Positions 56,779 to 64,000 of a stretch of DNA of 64,000 nt are shown piece by piece. The DNA comes from Cryomorphaceae bacterium BACL29 MAG-121220-bin8 (GTDB taxonomy: Bacteria > Bacteroidota > Bacteroidia > Flavobacteriales > Flavobacteriaceae). The position numbers were made by a program, and so were the translations under genes. The notes beneath the pieces were generated by a model that ran no database searches, was not told where the DNA came from, and saw only the letters and a program-made list of their open reading frames with translations. The number at the start of each line of letters is the position of its first letter. Position 1 is the first letter of the stretch. The stretch is from contig CAJIYP010000001.1 in assembly GCA_905181705.1 (NCBI GenBank), positions 186,001 to 250,000 of the forward strand. The letters run 5' to 3'.

Positions 56779-58749
56779 TTAATCTTTCAGTAGCTTCATT
56801 ATATCTCTTAATCTTGCTGCTTCAATAAAGTCTAATGATTTTGCTGCTTTTTCCATTTGAGATCTATATTTTCTCATTTCTTTATCTTTTTCAGTTTTTG
56901 AAAGACTCTTGATTTTTTCAGTAATATTTTTTTCTTTTTTAATATTTATTTGACTTTCTTCTTTAGTGAAGACATCTTTAATGCTTTTATTTAGCGGAGT
57001 GGGGGTTATATTAAATTTTTTATTATAAATTTTTTGTTTTTTTCTTCTATAAGATGTTTCGTCTATGGTTTTTTGCATGCTTTTAGTTGTTCTATTAGCA
57101 TACAATATTGCTTTCCCATTTATATTTCTTGCTGCTCTTCCAATGGTTTGTGTTAGCGACCGATGACTTCTTAAAAAACCTTCTTTATCCGCATCTAATA
57201 TTATAACAAGTGAAACTTCTGGTAAATCTAAACCTTCTCTTAAAAGATTAACTCCAACTAAAACATCAAATAATCCTTTTCTTAACCCTTGCATTATTTC
57301 CACTCTTTCAAGAGTGTCAATATCGCTATGAATGTACCGACATCTAATATCAATTCTGCTTAAAAATTTTACTAATTCTTCAGCCATTCTTTTGGTAAGT
57401 GTGGTAATTAATATTCTTTCATTTTTTTCTACTATTTCTTGAACTTCATTTATTAAATCATCAATTTGATTATCACTTGGTCTTATTTCAATTACAGGAT
57501 CTAATAAGCCAGTAGGTCTAATAACTTGTTCAACAAAAATACCTTCAGTTTTGATTAATTCATAATCTGATGGTGTTGCACTCACATAAATAACTTGATT
57601 TTGAATACATTCAAATTCTTCATATTTCAACGGCCTATTATCCATGGCAGCAGGTAATCTAAAACCATATTCAACTAAATTTTCTTTTCTACTTTTATCT
57701 CCACCATACATTGCGTGGACTTGAGATAGAGTAACATGACTTTCATCTACAATCATTAAATAATCATCTGGAAAATAATCTAGTAGACAAAATGGTCTTG
57801 TTCCAGGCTCTCTTCCATCTATATATCTTGAATAGTTTTCAATCCCAGAACAGTATCCTAGTTCAGCTATCATTTCTAAGTCAAAATTAGTTCTTTCTTC
57901 TAGCCTTTTTGCTTCTAAATGTTTTCCTATTTCTTTAAAATAGGTTATTTGATTCAATAAATCTTCTCTAATTTTGTTCATTGCATTTTGAAGAACATCC
58001 GGAGATGTAGCAAACATATTTGCTGGATAAATAAATAACTTATTTAATTTTTCTGTTGTTTTATTTGTTAATGGATCAAATATTTCAATCTCTTCGATCT
58101 CGTCACCAAAAAAATGAATTTTAAATGCGTGATTTGCGTAGCTAGGAAAAATATCGATAATATCTCCAGAGACTCTAAAACATCCACTAGTTAAATCTAA
58201 ATTAGATCTTGAATAAAGACTTTGAACAAGTTGATGTAAAAATTTTGTTCTAGATATAGCAAGGTTTTTTTTGATTTCAATAATATTTTTCTTGAACTCT
58301 ACGGGATTACCTATCCCATACAAACAAGATACTGAGGCAATAACAATTACATCCCTTCTTCCTGAAAGTAATGATGAAGTAGTACTAAGTCTTAACTTTT
58401 CTATTTCTTCGTTTATTGATAAATCTTTTTCAATATAAGTTCCAGTAACGGGAAGATATGCTTCAGGCTGATAATAATCATAATATGACACAAAATATTC
58501 TACCGCATTTTTCGGAAAATACTGTTTAAATTCCGAGTATAATTGGGCCGCTAAAGTTTTATTATGAGCTAAAACTAATGTGGGTCTATTAAGTTTATTA
58601 ATTACGTTAGCAACAGTGAAAGTTTTCCCTGAACCAGTAACTCCTTTTAAAACCTGAAATTTTAACTTATCATTAATTCCAGTAATAAGTTCTTTTATTG
58701 CTTCAGGTTGATCTCCAGTAGGACTATATTCTGATTGTAAATTAAACAA
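56779..58749 (-). CDS. uvrB: excinuclease ABC subunit UvrB
   Basis: A 656-residue helicase-like damage verifier. Walker A GVTGSGKTFT (about 36-45), the beta-hairpin YYDYYQPEAYLP, DESHVTL, motif V/VI GVNLLREGLDLPEV and QTIGRAARN, and the C-terminal UVR domain (YRSQMEKAAKSLDFIEAARLRD) are all intact. It loads with UvrA and recruits UvrC. Confidence 0.97.
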   Translation of the reverse strand: MFNLQSEYSPTGDQPEAIKELITGINDKLKFQVLKGVTGSGKTFTVANVINKLNRPTLVLAHNKTLAAQLYSEFKQYFPKNAVEYFVSYYDYYQPEAYLPVTGTYIEKDLSINEEIEKLRLSTTSSLLSGRRDVIVIASVSCLYGIGNPVEFKKNIIEIKKNLAISRTKFLHQLVQSLYSRSNLDLTSGCFRVSGDIIDIFPSYANHAFKIHFFGDEIEEIEIFDPLTNKTTEKLNKLFIYPANMFATSPDVLQNAMNKIREDLLNQITYFKEIGKHLEAKRLEERTNFDLEMIAELGYCSGIENYSRYIDGREPGTRPFCLLDYFPDDYLMIVDESHVTLSQVHAMYGGDKSRKENLVEYGFRLPAAMDNRPLKYEEFECIQNQVIYVSATPSDYELIKTEGIFVEQVIRPTGLLDPVIEIRPSDNQIDDLINEVQEIVEKNERILITTLTKRMAEELVKFLSRIDIRCRYIHSDIDTLERVEIMQGLRKGLFDVLVGVNLLREGLDLPEVSLVIILDADKEGFLRSHRSLTQTIGRAARNINGKAILYANRTTKSMQKTIDETSYRRKKQKIYNKKFNITPTPLNKSIKDVFTKEESQINIKKEKNITEKIKSLSKTEKDKEMRKYRSQMEKAAKSLDFIEAARLRDIMKLLKD

Positions 58750-58830
58750 AATAAAATAAAAATTATTATTTCAAATTTACGATAATAACTTACCAAATAA
58801 TAAATAAGTTAACTTTGAAAAAAATTTTAA

Positions 58831-59892
58831 ATGAATAAAAAATTAATGTCAAAAAAAAAACCTTCTTATAAAATAAGTGAGGATTTAAATAATTATTTGA
58901 TTTTATACAATAGAAAATTAATTATACCAATTTTTTATGAAGATTTAAAAAGATTTTCAGGTTCCGTTTCTGTTTATAATAACAAAGATGTTGACACACT
59001 TTGGGTAAGAGTGTTTTATTCTGATTTTGAAAGAAAAGAAATTGATGAAAATTTAAAAAAAGTATACAATTTATTGCATTCAGATGGAAACGAGCTAAAC
59101 ATGGAGTTCTTAAATGTAGATGCAATAGACTATTGTACTTTTGGAAATTCAAAACCTTTTAGAGTGAAAATTAGAAATATATTAAATGATAATTTTACTT
59201 ATTTCTATGTAAAAAAAGCAGATGCTTCAAGAGTTTATGGTTTAGAACTAGAGCATATTTTATCACCATATAATTTAAATTTTTTAGTTTTTGAAGACAC
59301 TCTAATTGAAGAGCATATTACTGGTATACCCGGAGATGAATTTTTGGATGAATTTCTTCCAAAATGTAATGACATGGAAAAAGCACAAATTGCTAAAGAA
59401 TTTGTAAAGTTTAATGAAAGGTGTATGATTAGACTTTTAGGAGATATGAGATCTTATAACTATGTAATCATTCCCACTCATGACTTTGATCAAGTTGTAT
59501 ATAAAATTAGAGCAATTGATTTTGATCAACAATGTTATGAGGGTAATTTACAAATTTATAGACCGCAATTTTTTAAAGAAAATAAAAGAATTATCAATAT
59601 AATTAAGGAAAAATTACAAAAGAATTCTGTTGATCAATACAAAATTGAAGAAAGATCAATTATTGCTAAAAGAATATTAAGCTCAGTAGAAAGATCTAAA
59701 AAAATTCTTAAATGTATGCTGAGTGATAATATTTCCAAAAAAGAAAATATAAAGTTATTATCCCAACAAATTTATTCTCTTACAGCAGACAGTAATTTTA
59801 AAAACGCTTCATGTATGGGCGAAATCATGAAGGCTTCTTTTGACTATATTTTAAAGAATTATGAAAATCATGAAATGCTTAGTGTAGATTAA
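58831..59892 (+). CDS. uncharacterised protein with kinase-like motifs
   Basis: A 353-residue soluble protein that I do not recognise. K128/K129 (YFYVKKA), an acidic helix at 139-141, GDMRSYN (204-210, Asp to Asn spacing of five as in the HRDxxxxN loop), and AIDFD (228-232, like DFG/DFD) follow the order of protein-kinase-fold active sites. The helical C-terminus (about 270-345) carries no membrane segment. A homologous conserved hypothetical family probably exists in Bacteroidota; kinase activity is inference. It overlaps the next, convergent gene by 4 nt. Confidence 0.7.
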   Translation: MNKKLMSKKKPSYKISEDLNNYLILYNRKLIIPIFYEDLKRFSGSVSVYNNKDVDTLWVRVFYSDFERKEIDENLKKVYNLLHSDGNELNMEFLNVDAIDYCTFGNSKPFRVKIRNILNDNFTYFYVKKADASRVYGLELEHILSPYNLNFLVFEDTLIEEHITGIPGDEFLDEFLPKCNDMEKAQIAKEFVKFNERCMIRLLGDMRSYNYVIIPTHDFDQVVYKIRAIDFDQQCYEGNLQIYRPQFFKENKRIINIIKEKLQKNSVDQYKIEERSIIAKRILSSVERSKKILKCMLSDNISKKENIKLLSQQIYSLTADSNFKNASCMGEIMKASFDYILKNYENHEMLSVD

Positions 59893-60365
59893 TAATAACT
59901 ATCGTAGCCAAATTCATCTACAGAGAAATCTTTATCATTTTTATCAGCTACAAATATTTTTTCAGGTGCATTAATTGGTATAGTTCCATTAGAAAAAATA
60001 TATTTAGGATAAATAGTATTTTTTTTCTGTTTTTTAATTTCAAAAATTTCTACAAAAAAGGTCCAAAGTTTTAAAAAATCATATATGTAAATAAATTTTT
60101 TTTGATTTTCATTTACTATAGAATTTAGTTTAGTTTCTTTCATCAATAATTCGTTATTGCCTTCAAAAAAATTATCCAATACTATTTCTTGACCTTGTTT
60201 CCACTCTTCATCACTTATGTAAAATGAAGCCATTTCTTTTCCATCAAATTCAAAACAATTTATTATAGCTAGATGGAGTTCTTCAAATGTATTGTTGTCT
60301 GAGATTTCGAAATCCCTAATAACATCTTCTTTAGAATCCAGTATAACTCTTATTCTGTATAGCAT
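59889..60365 (-). CDS. pRiA4b ORF-3-like protein
   Basis: A 158-residue protein of the plasmid pRiA4b ORF-3-like family: YRIRVILDSKEDVIRDFEI, TFEELHLAIINCFEFDGKEMASF, and the acidic middle motif EVWKQG-like EEWKQGQEI. The FGYDSYY terminus is a usual flavobacterial ending. Function unknown, despite the plasmid name; usually chromosomal in Flavobacteriia. Adjacent to ctaA (0 nt). Confidence 0.82.
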   Translation of the reverse strand: MLYRIRVILDSKEDVIRDFEISDNNTFEELHLAIINCFEFDGKEMASFYISDEEWKQGQEIVLDNFFEGNNELLMKETKLNSIVNENQKKFIYIYDFLKLWTFFVEIFEIKKQKKNTIYPKYIFSNGTIPINAPEKIFVADKNDKDFSVDEFGYDSYY

Positions 60366-61385
60366 TTAATATGTTTTTTTAAAATGTAGCATGCAATAAA
60401 ATTGCAGTCCAAACAATATAGTTGCTAATAATAAATGAATTGGTTGACTAAAAATAGGGAAATCTATATAGAACATAATAACCCCAACTAGTATCTCAAG
60501 AAAAATAACAAAAACAATTTTTTCAATTATTCTAGAAGAATATTTTTTTGTTTTAATTAGATAAAAAAGTGTGAAATTTATTATTAGAATTAATATTGAA
60601 AATGTTCTGTGAAAATAAAAATAAAAGTCCGGTGCATCTAGCCATTTATCTTTGTTTTTTGGCCCCAATATTTCATATTGTAAGTCTATAAACTCTCTTA
60701 CTTGAGTTCCTATTACTATTTGAAATAAGCTGATTAAAACAGAAAATATTACTAAATTTCTAACTAAATTATCTTTTATAATATTGTCTTTTTCATCTTG
60801 TTCTGCTAAAAAAATAGAATAAATAATTAAACAAATAATTACTAACGCCATTAACATGTGTACCGTAATTTTGTATGGAGCTAAATTCGAGTCAACTACT
60901 AGTTTTCCTAACCATGCTTGAAAGCCCATTCCAAAAATTATTAATAATGAGTTTAGTATTAATATTTTTTTTTGTTTGAAGTAATAAAATGAAATAAATA
61001 ACATTATTAAAGTCGATAATCCTGCTATTACACCAATTAATCTATTAATAAATTCAATCCAAGTTTTTGTAGAATCAAATTCAGAGTAATCGTGTTTAGT
61101 GTAATTAACCCAATTAGAAATGTTTAAAACATTATTTGAAATAAAATCTTTTTTAGCGACTATTAATTTGCCATCATATTTTAAAATAATTCCTTTTTTG
61201 TAATTTTTGTTTGGAGACCATTCTATTTGTGAGGCTTTAGTTGGGGGGATTAGATGTCCAAAACATTTTGGCCAATCTGGACAGCCCATACCACTTCCTG
61301 TCATTCTTACAAATGACCCTGCTAGAATTACAAGAAAAACTAAAATCAAACTTATCTTAGATATTAAAACAAAATATTTTTTCAT
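60366..61385 (-). CDS. ctaA: heme A synthase (COX15/CtaA)
   Basis: A 339-residue polytopic protein converting heme O to heme A for aa3-type oxidases. The first loop has RMTGSGMGCPDWPKCFG with the Cys pair C35 and C41. About 8 TM helices follow; heme-ligand His occur in VHMLMAL and HRTFSI. The size fits the single-gene bacterial form of this family. Confidence 0.93.
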   Translation of the reverse strand: MKKYFVLISKISLILVFLVILAGSFVRMTGSGMGCPDWPKCFGHLIPPTKASQIEWSPNKNYKKGIILKYDGKLIVAKKDFISNNVLNISNWVNYTKHDYSEFDSTKTWIEFINRLIGVIAGLSTLIMLFISFYYFKQKKILILNSLLIIFGMGFQAWLGKLVVDSNLAPYKITVHMLMALVIICLIIYSIFLAEQDEKDNIIKDNLVRNLVIFSVLISLFQIVIGTQVREFIDLQYEILGPKNKDKWLDAPDFYFYFHRTFSILILIINFTLFYLIKTKKYSSRIIEKIVFVIFLEILVGVIMFYIDFPIFSQPIHLLLATILFGLQFYCMLHFKKTY

Positions 61386-61388
61386 TTA

Positions 61389-62810
61389 TTAGTTTTTTAA
61401 TCCCATTTTATTGCCTTGTTCTATCATCAAAGATTTAGCTGAGTTGTAATCATTAGTTATTTTACCATCAAGAATTGAATCTTTTATGAATTCCTTTAAA
61501 ACGCCAATTTCTTTTCCAGGTTTTAATTTGAAATAATTCATTATTTCTTCCCCTGAAATAGGAGGTTGAAAATTCCTTATATGATCTCTTTTTTCTACCT
61601 CAATAATTTTTTTTCTTACTGTTTTGAAATTATTTAAATATTTTCTGAACCTATTAGGGTTTTTTGTTGTTATATCAGCTTCACATAAAGTCAATAGATC
61701 ATCTACATCCTGCTTTGCATCATAAATTAATCTTCTTACCGCCGAATCAGAAACATTATCATTAGACAAAATAATAGGTCTTGAGCTCATGTATATAATT
61801 TTTTGAACATATTTTAATTTATTATTTAATGGTAGATTTAGTCTCTTAAATATTTTAAAAACCATTTTAGAACCTTTAAGTTCATGTCCATGAAATGTCC
61901 ATCCAATTTTTTTAATAAACTTTTTTGTGGGAGCTTTACCTATATCATGTAATAATGCCGACCATCTTAGCCATAGGTTATTGGTAGTATTACATATATT
62001 ATCAAGTACTTCCAAAGTATGATAGAAATTATCTTTGTGTTTCTGCCCCTCAATTTCCTCAATACCTTTTAAAGACGTTAGTTCTGGTAAAATTATTTCT
62101 AAAATTCCAGTTTGATAAAGAATTTTAAAACCTGTTGATGGTGTTTTAGTCATCAATATTTTATTTAATTCTTCGGAAATTCTTTCTCCAGAAATTATTT
62201 TAATTCTATTTTTTTCTAATGAGATAGTTTTTAGACACTTTGGATCAATTAAAAATCCAAGTTGACATGAAAATCTAATTGCCCTTAACATTCTTAGAGG
62301 ATCATCAGAAAAAGTTTTAATTGGATCTAAGGGTGTTATTATTAGTTTTTTAGAAATATCATTTAAACCATTAAAATTATCTAAAATTTTACCCCAATTT
62401 TTTGAATTTAAACATATACCAATACTATTAATAGTGAAATCTCTTCTGTTTATGTCATCTTGCAAAGTTCCTATTTCTACTTCTGGATTTCGACTTGAAG
62501 ATATATAACTTTCTTTTCTGGAACCTACAAACTCTAAATCTATATTTTTATATTTAAAAGCTGCTGTTCTAAAATTTTTATAAATTTTTACTTTTGTTAA
62601 AGGAGTTAGTTTTTTACAAACTTTTTTAGCTATTTCAATTCCATCTCCTACCACTAAAATATCTACATCTTTTGGTTCATATTTACCCATAACTAAGTCT
62701 CTAACATATCCACCAATTATAAAACACTCTAGATTACTTTCATCGGCAATTTGAGAAATAACTTTAAATAACTTAATATTTATATTTTTTTTTATTAAAC
62801 TTTCAAACAT
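61389..62810 (-). CDS. cca: CCA tRNA nucleotidyltransferase with HD domain
   Basis: A 473-residue class II nucleotidyltransferase. The head has GGYVRDLVMGKYEPKDVDIL (catalytic DxD), RRDFTINSIG and DPLRMLRAIRFSCQL. An HD domain (LLHDIGKAPTK, about residue 285) and the C-terminal tail complete the bacterial type. It adds CCA to tRNAs, which fits the tRNAs here that lack an encoded CCA. It abuts tsaC and ctaA (1-3 nt). Confidence 0.95.
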   Translation of the reverse strand: MFESLIKKNINIKLFKVISQIADESNLECFIIGGYVRDLVMGKYEPKDVDILVVGDGIEIAKKVCKKLTPLTKVKIYKNFRTAAFKYKNIDLEFVGSRKESYISSSRNPEVEIGTLQDDINRRDFTINSIGICLNSKNWGKILDNFNGLNDISKKLIITPLDPIKTFSDDPLRMLRAIRFSCQLGFLIDPKCLKTISLEKNRIKIISGERISEELNKILMTKTPSTGFKILYQTGILEIILPELTSLKGIEEIEGQKHKDNFYHTLEVLDNICNTTNNLWLRWSALLHDIGKAPTKKFIKKIGWTFHGHELKGSKMVFKIFKRLNLPLNNKLKYVQKIIYMSSRPIILSNDNVSDSAVRRLIYDAKQDVDDLLTLCEADITTKNPNRFRKYLNNFKTVRKKIIEVEKRDHIRNFQPPISGEEIMNYFKLKPGKEIGVLKEFIKDSILDGKITNDYNSAKSLMIEQGNKMGLKN

Positions 62811-62811
62811 T

Positions 62812-63357
62812 TCAAGATCTTAAAGTTGTTATAGAACCATCTTTATTTATTTTAATAATTTTTGAAGCTTTATCTAGTTTTTGATTTCTTTTTAAATTAA
62901 CAGCATAATCTACCTTTTCCAAGATAGTATTATTTATATCTTTAAAATAAATAGGAAATTTTTCACCTGAAATATTAACAGATGTAGAAATTATTGGTTT
63001 TTTAAATTCTTTTAACAAATTATTGCAAAATGGATCTTTTGGAATTCTAATTCCAATTGAATCAGAGTAAGTTTCAAGGTTTTTTACTTCCTCATAAATT
63101 ACTGTTATAGGTTTTTCTAGAACACTCAAAACATCAATAATTGATTGATTTATATTAGTATATTTTTTTATCATTTTATAATTACTCATTAAACAAATTA
63201 ATGGTAAAGATTTACATCTTTTTTTTAATTTATAAATTCTATTAATTGAGTTCTGGTTAGTAGCATCACATCCTATTGCCCAAATGGTATCACTTGGATA
63301 AATAATTATACCTCCGTTGTTAAGATATTTAACAGTTTTTTCAATTTCTAAAACCAT
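62812..63357 (-). CDS. tsaC: threonylcarbamoyl-AMP synthase (TsaC/Sua5)
   Basis: A 181-residue YrdC-domain enzyme that makes threonylcarbamoyl-AMP for t6A37 of tRNA. LNNGGIIIYPSDTIWAIGCD near residue 12, KKRCKSLPLICLM, and GIRIPKDPFCNNLL with STSVNISGE are the family pattern. It lacks the C-terminal Sua5 domain. Directly upstream of cca (1 nt), forming a tRNA maturation pair. Confidence 0.94.
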   Translation of the reverse strand: MVLEIEKTVKYLNNGGIIIYPSDTIWAIGCDATNQNSINRIYKLKKRCKSLPLICLMSNYKMIKKYTNINQSIIDVLSVLEKPITVIYEEVKNLETYSDSIGIRIPKDPFCNNLLKEFKKPIISTSVNISGEKFPIYFKDINNTILEKVDYAVNLKRNQKLDKASKIIKINKDGSITTLRS

Positions 63358-63371
63358 TGATTTAGCAATAT

Positions 63372-64000
63372 TTAAGCAGATACACTATACTCTCTTAATG
63401 CATTATTTAAAGAAGTCTTTTTATCTGTACTTTCCTTTCTTTTACCAATTATTAATGCACATGGAACTTGAAATTCACCAGCTTTGAATCTTTTTGTATA
63501 AGAGCCAGGAATTACAACAGATCTTGCAGGGACTTCACCTTTAGATTCTATTGGTTGATCTCCCGTAACATCAATAATTTTTGTAGATGCGGTAAGAACG
63601 ACATTTGCGCCTAATACAGCCTCTTTACAAACTCTAACTCCCTCAACAACTATACACCTAGATCCAATAAACGCATTATCCTCAATAATAACAGGTGATG
63701 CTTGTAGTGGTTCTAAAACTCCTCCAATTCCAACTCCACCACTTAAATGAACATTTTTACCTATCTGTGCACAGCTTCCAACTGTTGCCCAAGTATCTAC
63801 CATAGTTCCTTGATCAACATAAGAACCAATATTCACATAAGAAGGCATTAAAATTACACCCTTACTAATATACGCACCATGTCTAGCTATTGCGAGAGGA
63901 ACTACCCTAATACCTTTTTCTGCATAATTTTTTTTCAATGGAATTTTGTCATGAAATTCTAAGGGACCAATTTCTATAGTTTTCATTTTTTGAATTGGAA
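63372..64000 (-). CDS. dapD: tetrahydrodipicolinate N-succinyltransferase (N-terminus outside window)
   Basis: DapD makes N-succinyl-2-amino-6-oxopimelate in the lysine/DAP pathway. The frame stays open to the window edge: FQFKK precedes [14 protein letters not shown]. That methionine is interior in homologues, so about 60 N-terminal residues lie beyond 64000. The left-handed beta-helix is clear: [65 protein letters not shown]. Pathway partner of lysA. Confidence 0.94.
   Translation of the reverse strand, partial: PIQKMKTIEIGPLEFHDKIPLKKNYAEKGIRVVPLAIARHGAYISKGVILMPSYVNIGSYVDQGTMVDTWATVGSCAQIGKNVHLSGGVGIGGVLEPLQASPVIIEDNAFIGSRCIVVEGVRVCKEAVLGANVVLTASTKIIDVTGDQPIESKGEVPARSVVIPGSYTKRFKAGEFQVPCALIIGKRKESTDKKTSLNNALREYSVSA

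Overview
This window is a low-GC bacterial chromosome segment whose gene content and order point to the order Flavobacteriales (Bacteroidota). The evidence is the rpsU - xerC-like recombinase - tRNA cluster - tuf - tRNA-Trp - secE - nusG - rplKAJL - rpoBC backbone, the Bacteroidota-restricted small proteins DUF3467 and DUF4295, a bacillithiol gene (bshC), and promoters of the Bacteroidota type (TTTG, about 20 nt, TAnnTTTG) with few Shine-Dalgarno sites. Genes are packed tightly: several convergent pairs are separated by 0-2 nt or overlap. This suggests a streamlined, probably marine genome, which is inference.

Layout. 1-2990 (minus): start of a trp operon, with a trpL leader peptide containing tandem Trp codons, an attenuator, trpE, trpG and a frameshifted trpD that runs off the edge. 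3070-6460: rhodanese and PspC-like genes, an alanine/Na+ symporter, rpsU and a XerC/D recombinase. 6493-6890: four tRNAs (Thr, Tyr, Gly, Thr) behind one strong promoter. 6891-15760: an accessory block lying exactly between the last tRNA and tuf. Its left half holds a phage-like operon, repeat remnants, an array of tiny membrane-protein genes joined by ATGA overlaps to micro-ORFs, DUF2911 and a MORN/YwqK lipoprotein, a FkbM-type methyltransferase and a degenerate tRNA-Thr 3' half. Its right half holds an oxidoreductase, SRPBCC and CIA30 proteins, a DEAD-box helicase and an LVIVD lipoprotein. 15766-28599: tuf, tRNA-Trp and the ribosomal protein/RNA polymerase operon ending in a DUF3467 gene. 28600-64000: housekeeping genes: prfC, idi, a queD-like gene, htpG, a KAS III, recR, a 2-oxoacid dehydrogenase E2, cinA, rpmB-rpmG-DUF4295, ftsY, bshC, guaA, pyrG, yidC, mnmA, lysA, sucC, hsp20, uvrB, ctaA, cca, tsaC and a partial dapD.

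How it works together. Most of the window is translation, transcription, amino-acid and nucleotide biosynthesis. The trp operon is controlled by a textbook ribosome-mediated attenuator that can be read directly from the DNA. The two heat-shock genes (htpG, hsp20) carry similar short inverted repeats upstream. The accessory block is the only part that looks horizontally acquired or rearranged, and most of the unexplained structure lies there, chiefly the repeat-built small-membrane-protein operon at 8102-9545 and the tRNA-Thr remnant 3.9 kb downstream of the intact tRNA-Thr.
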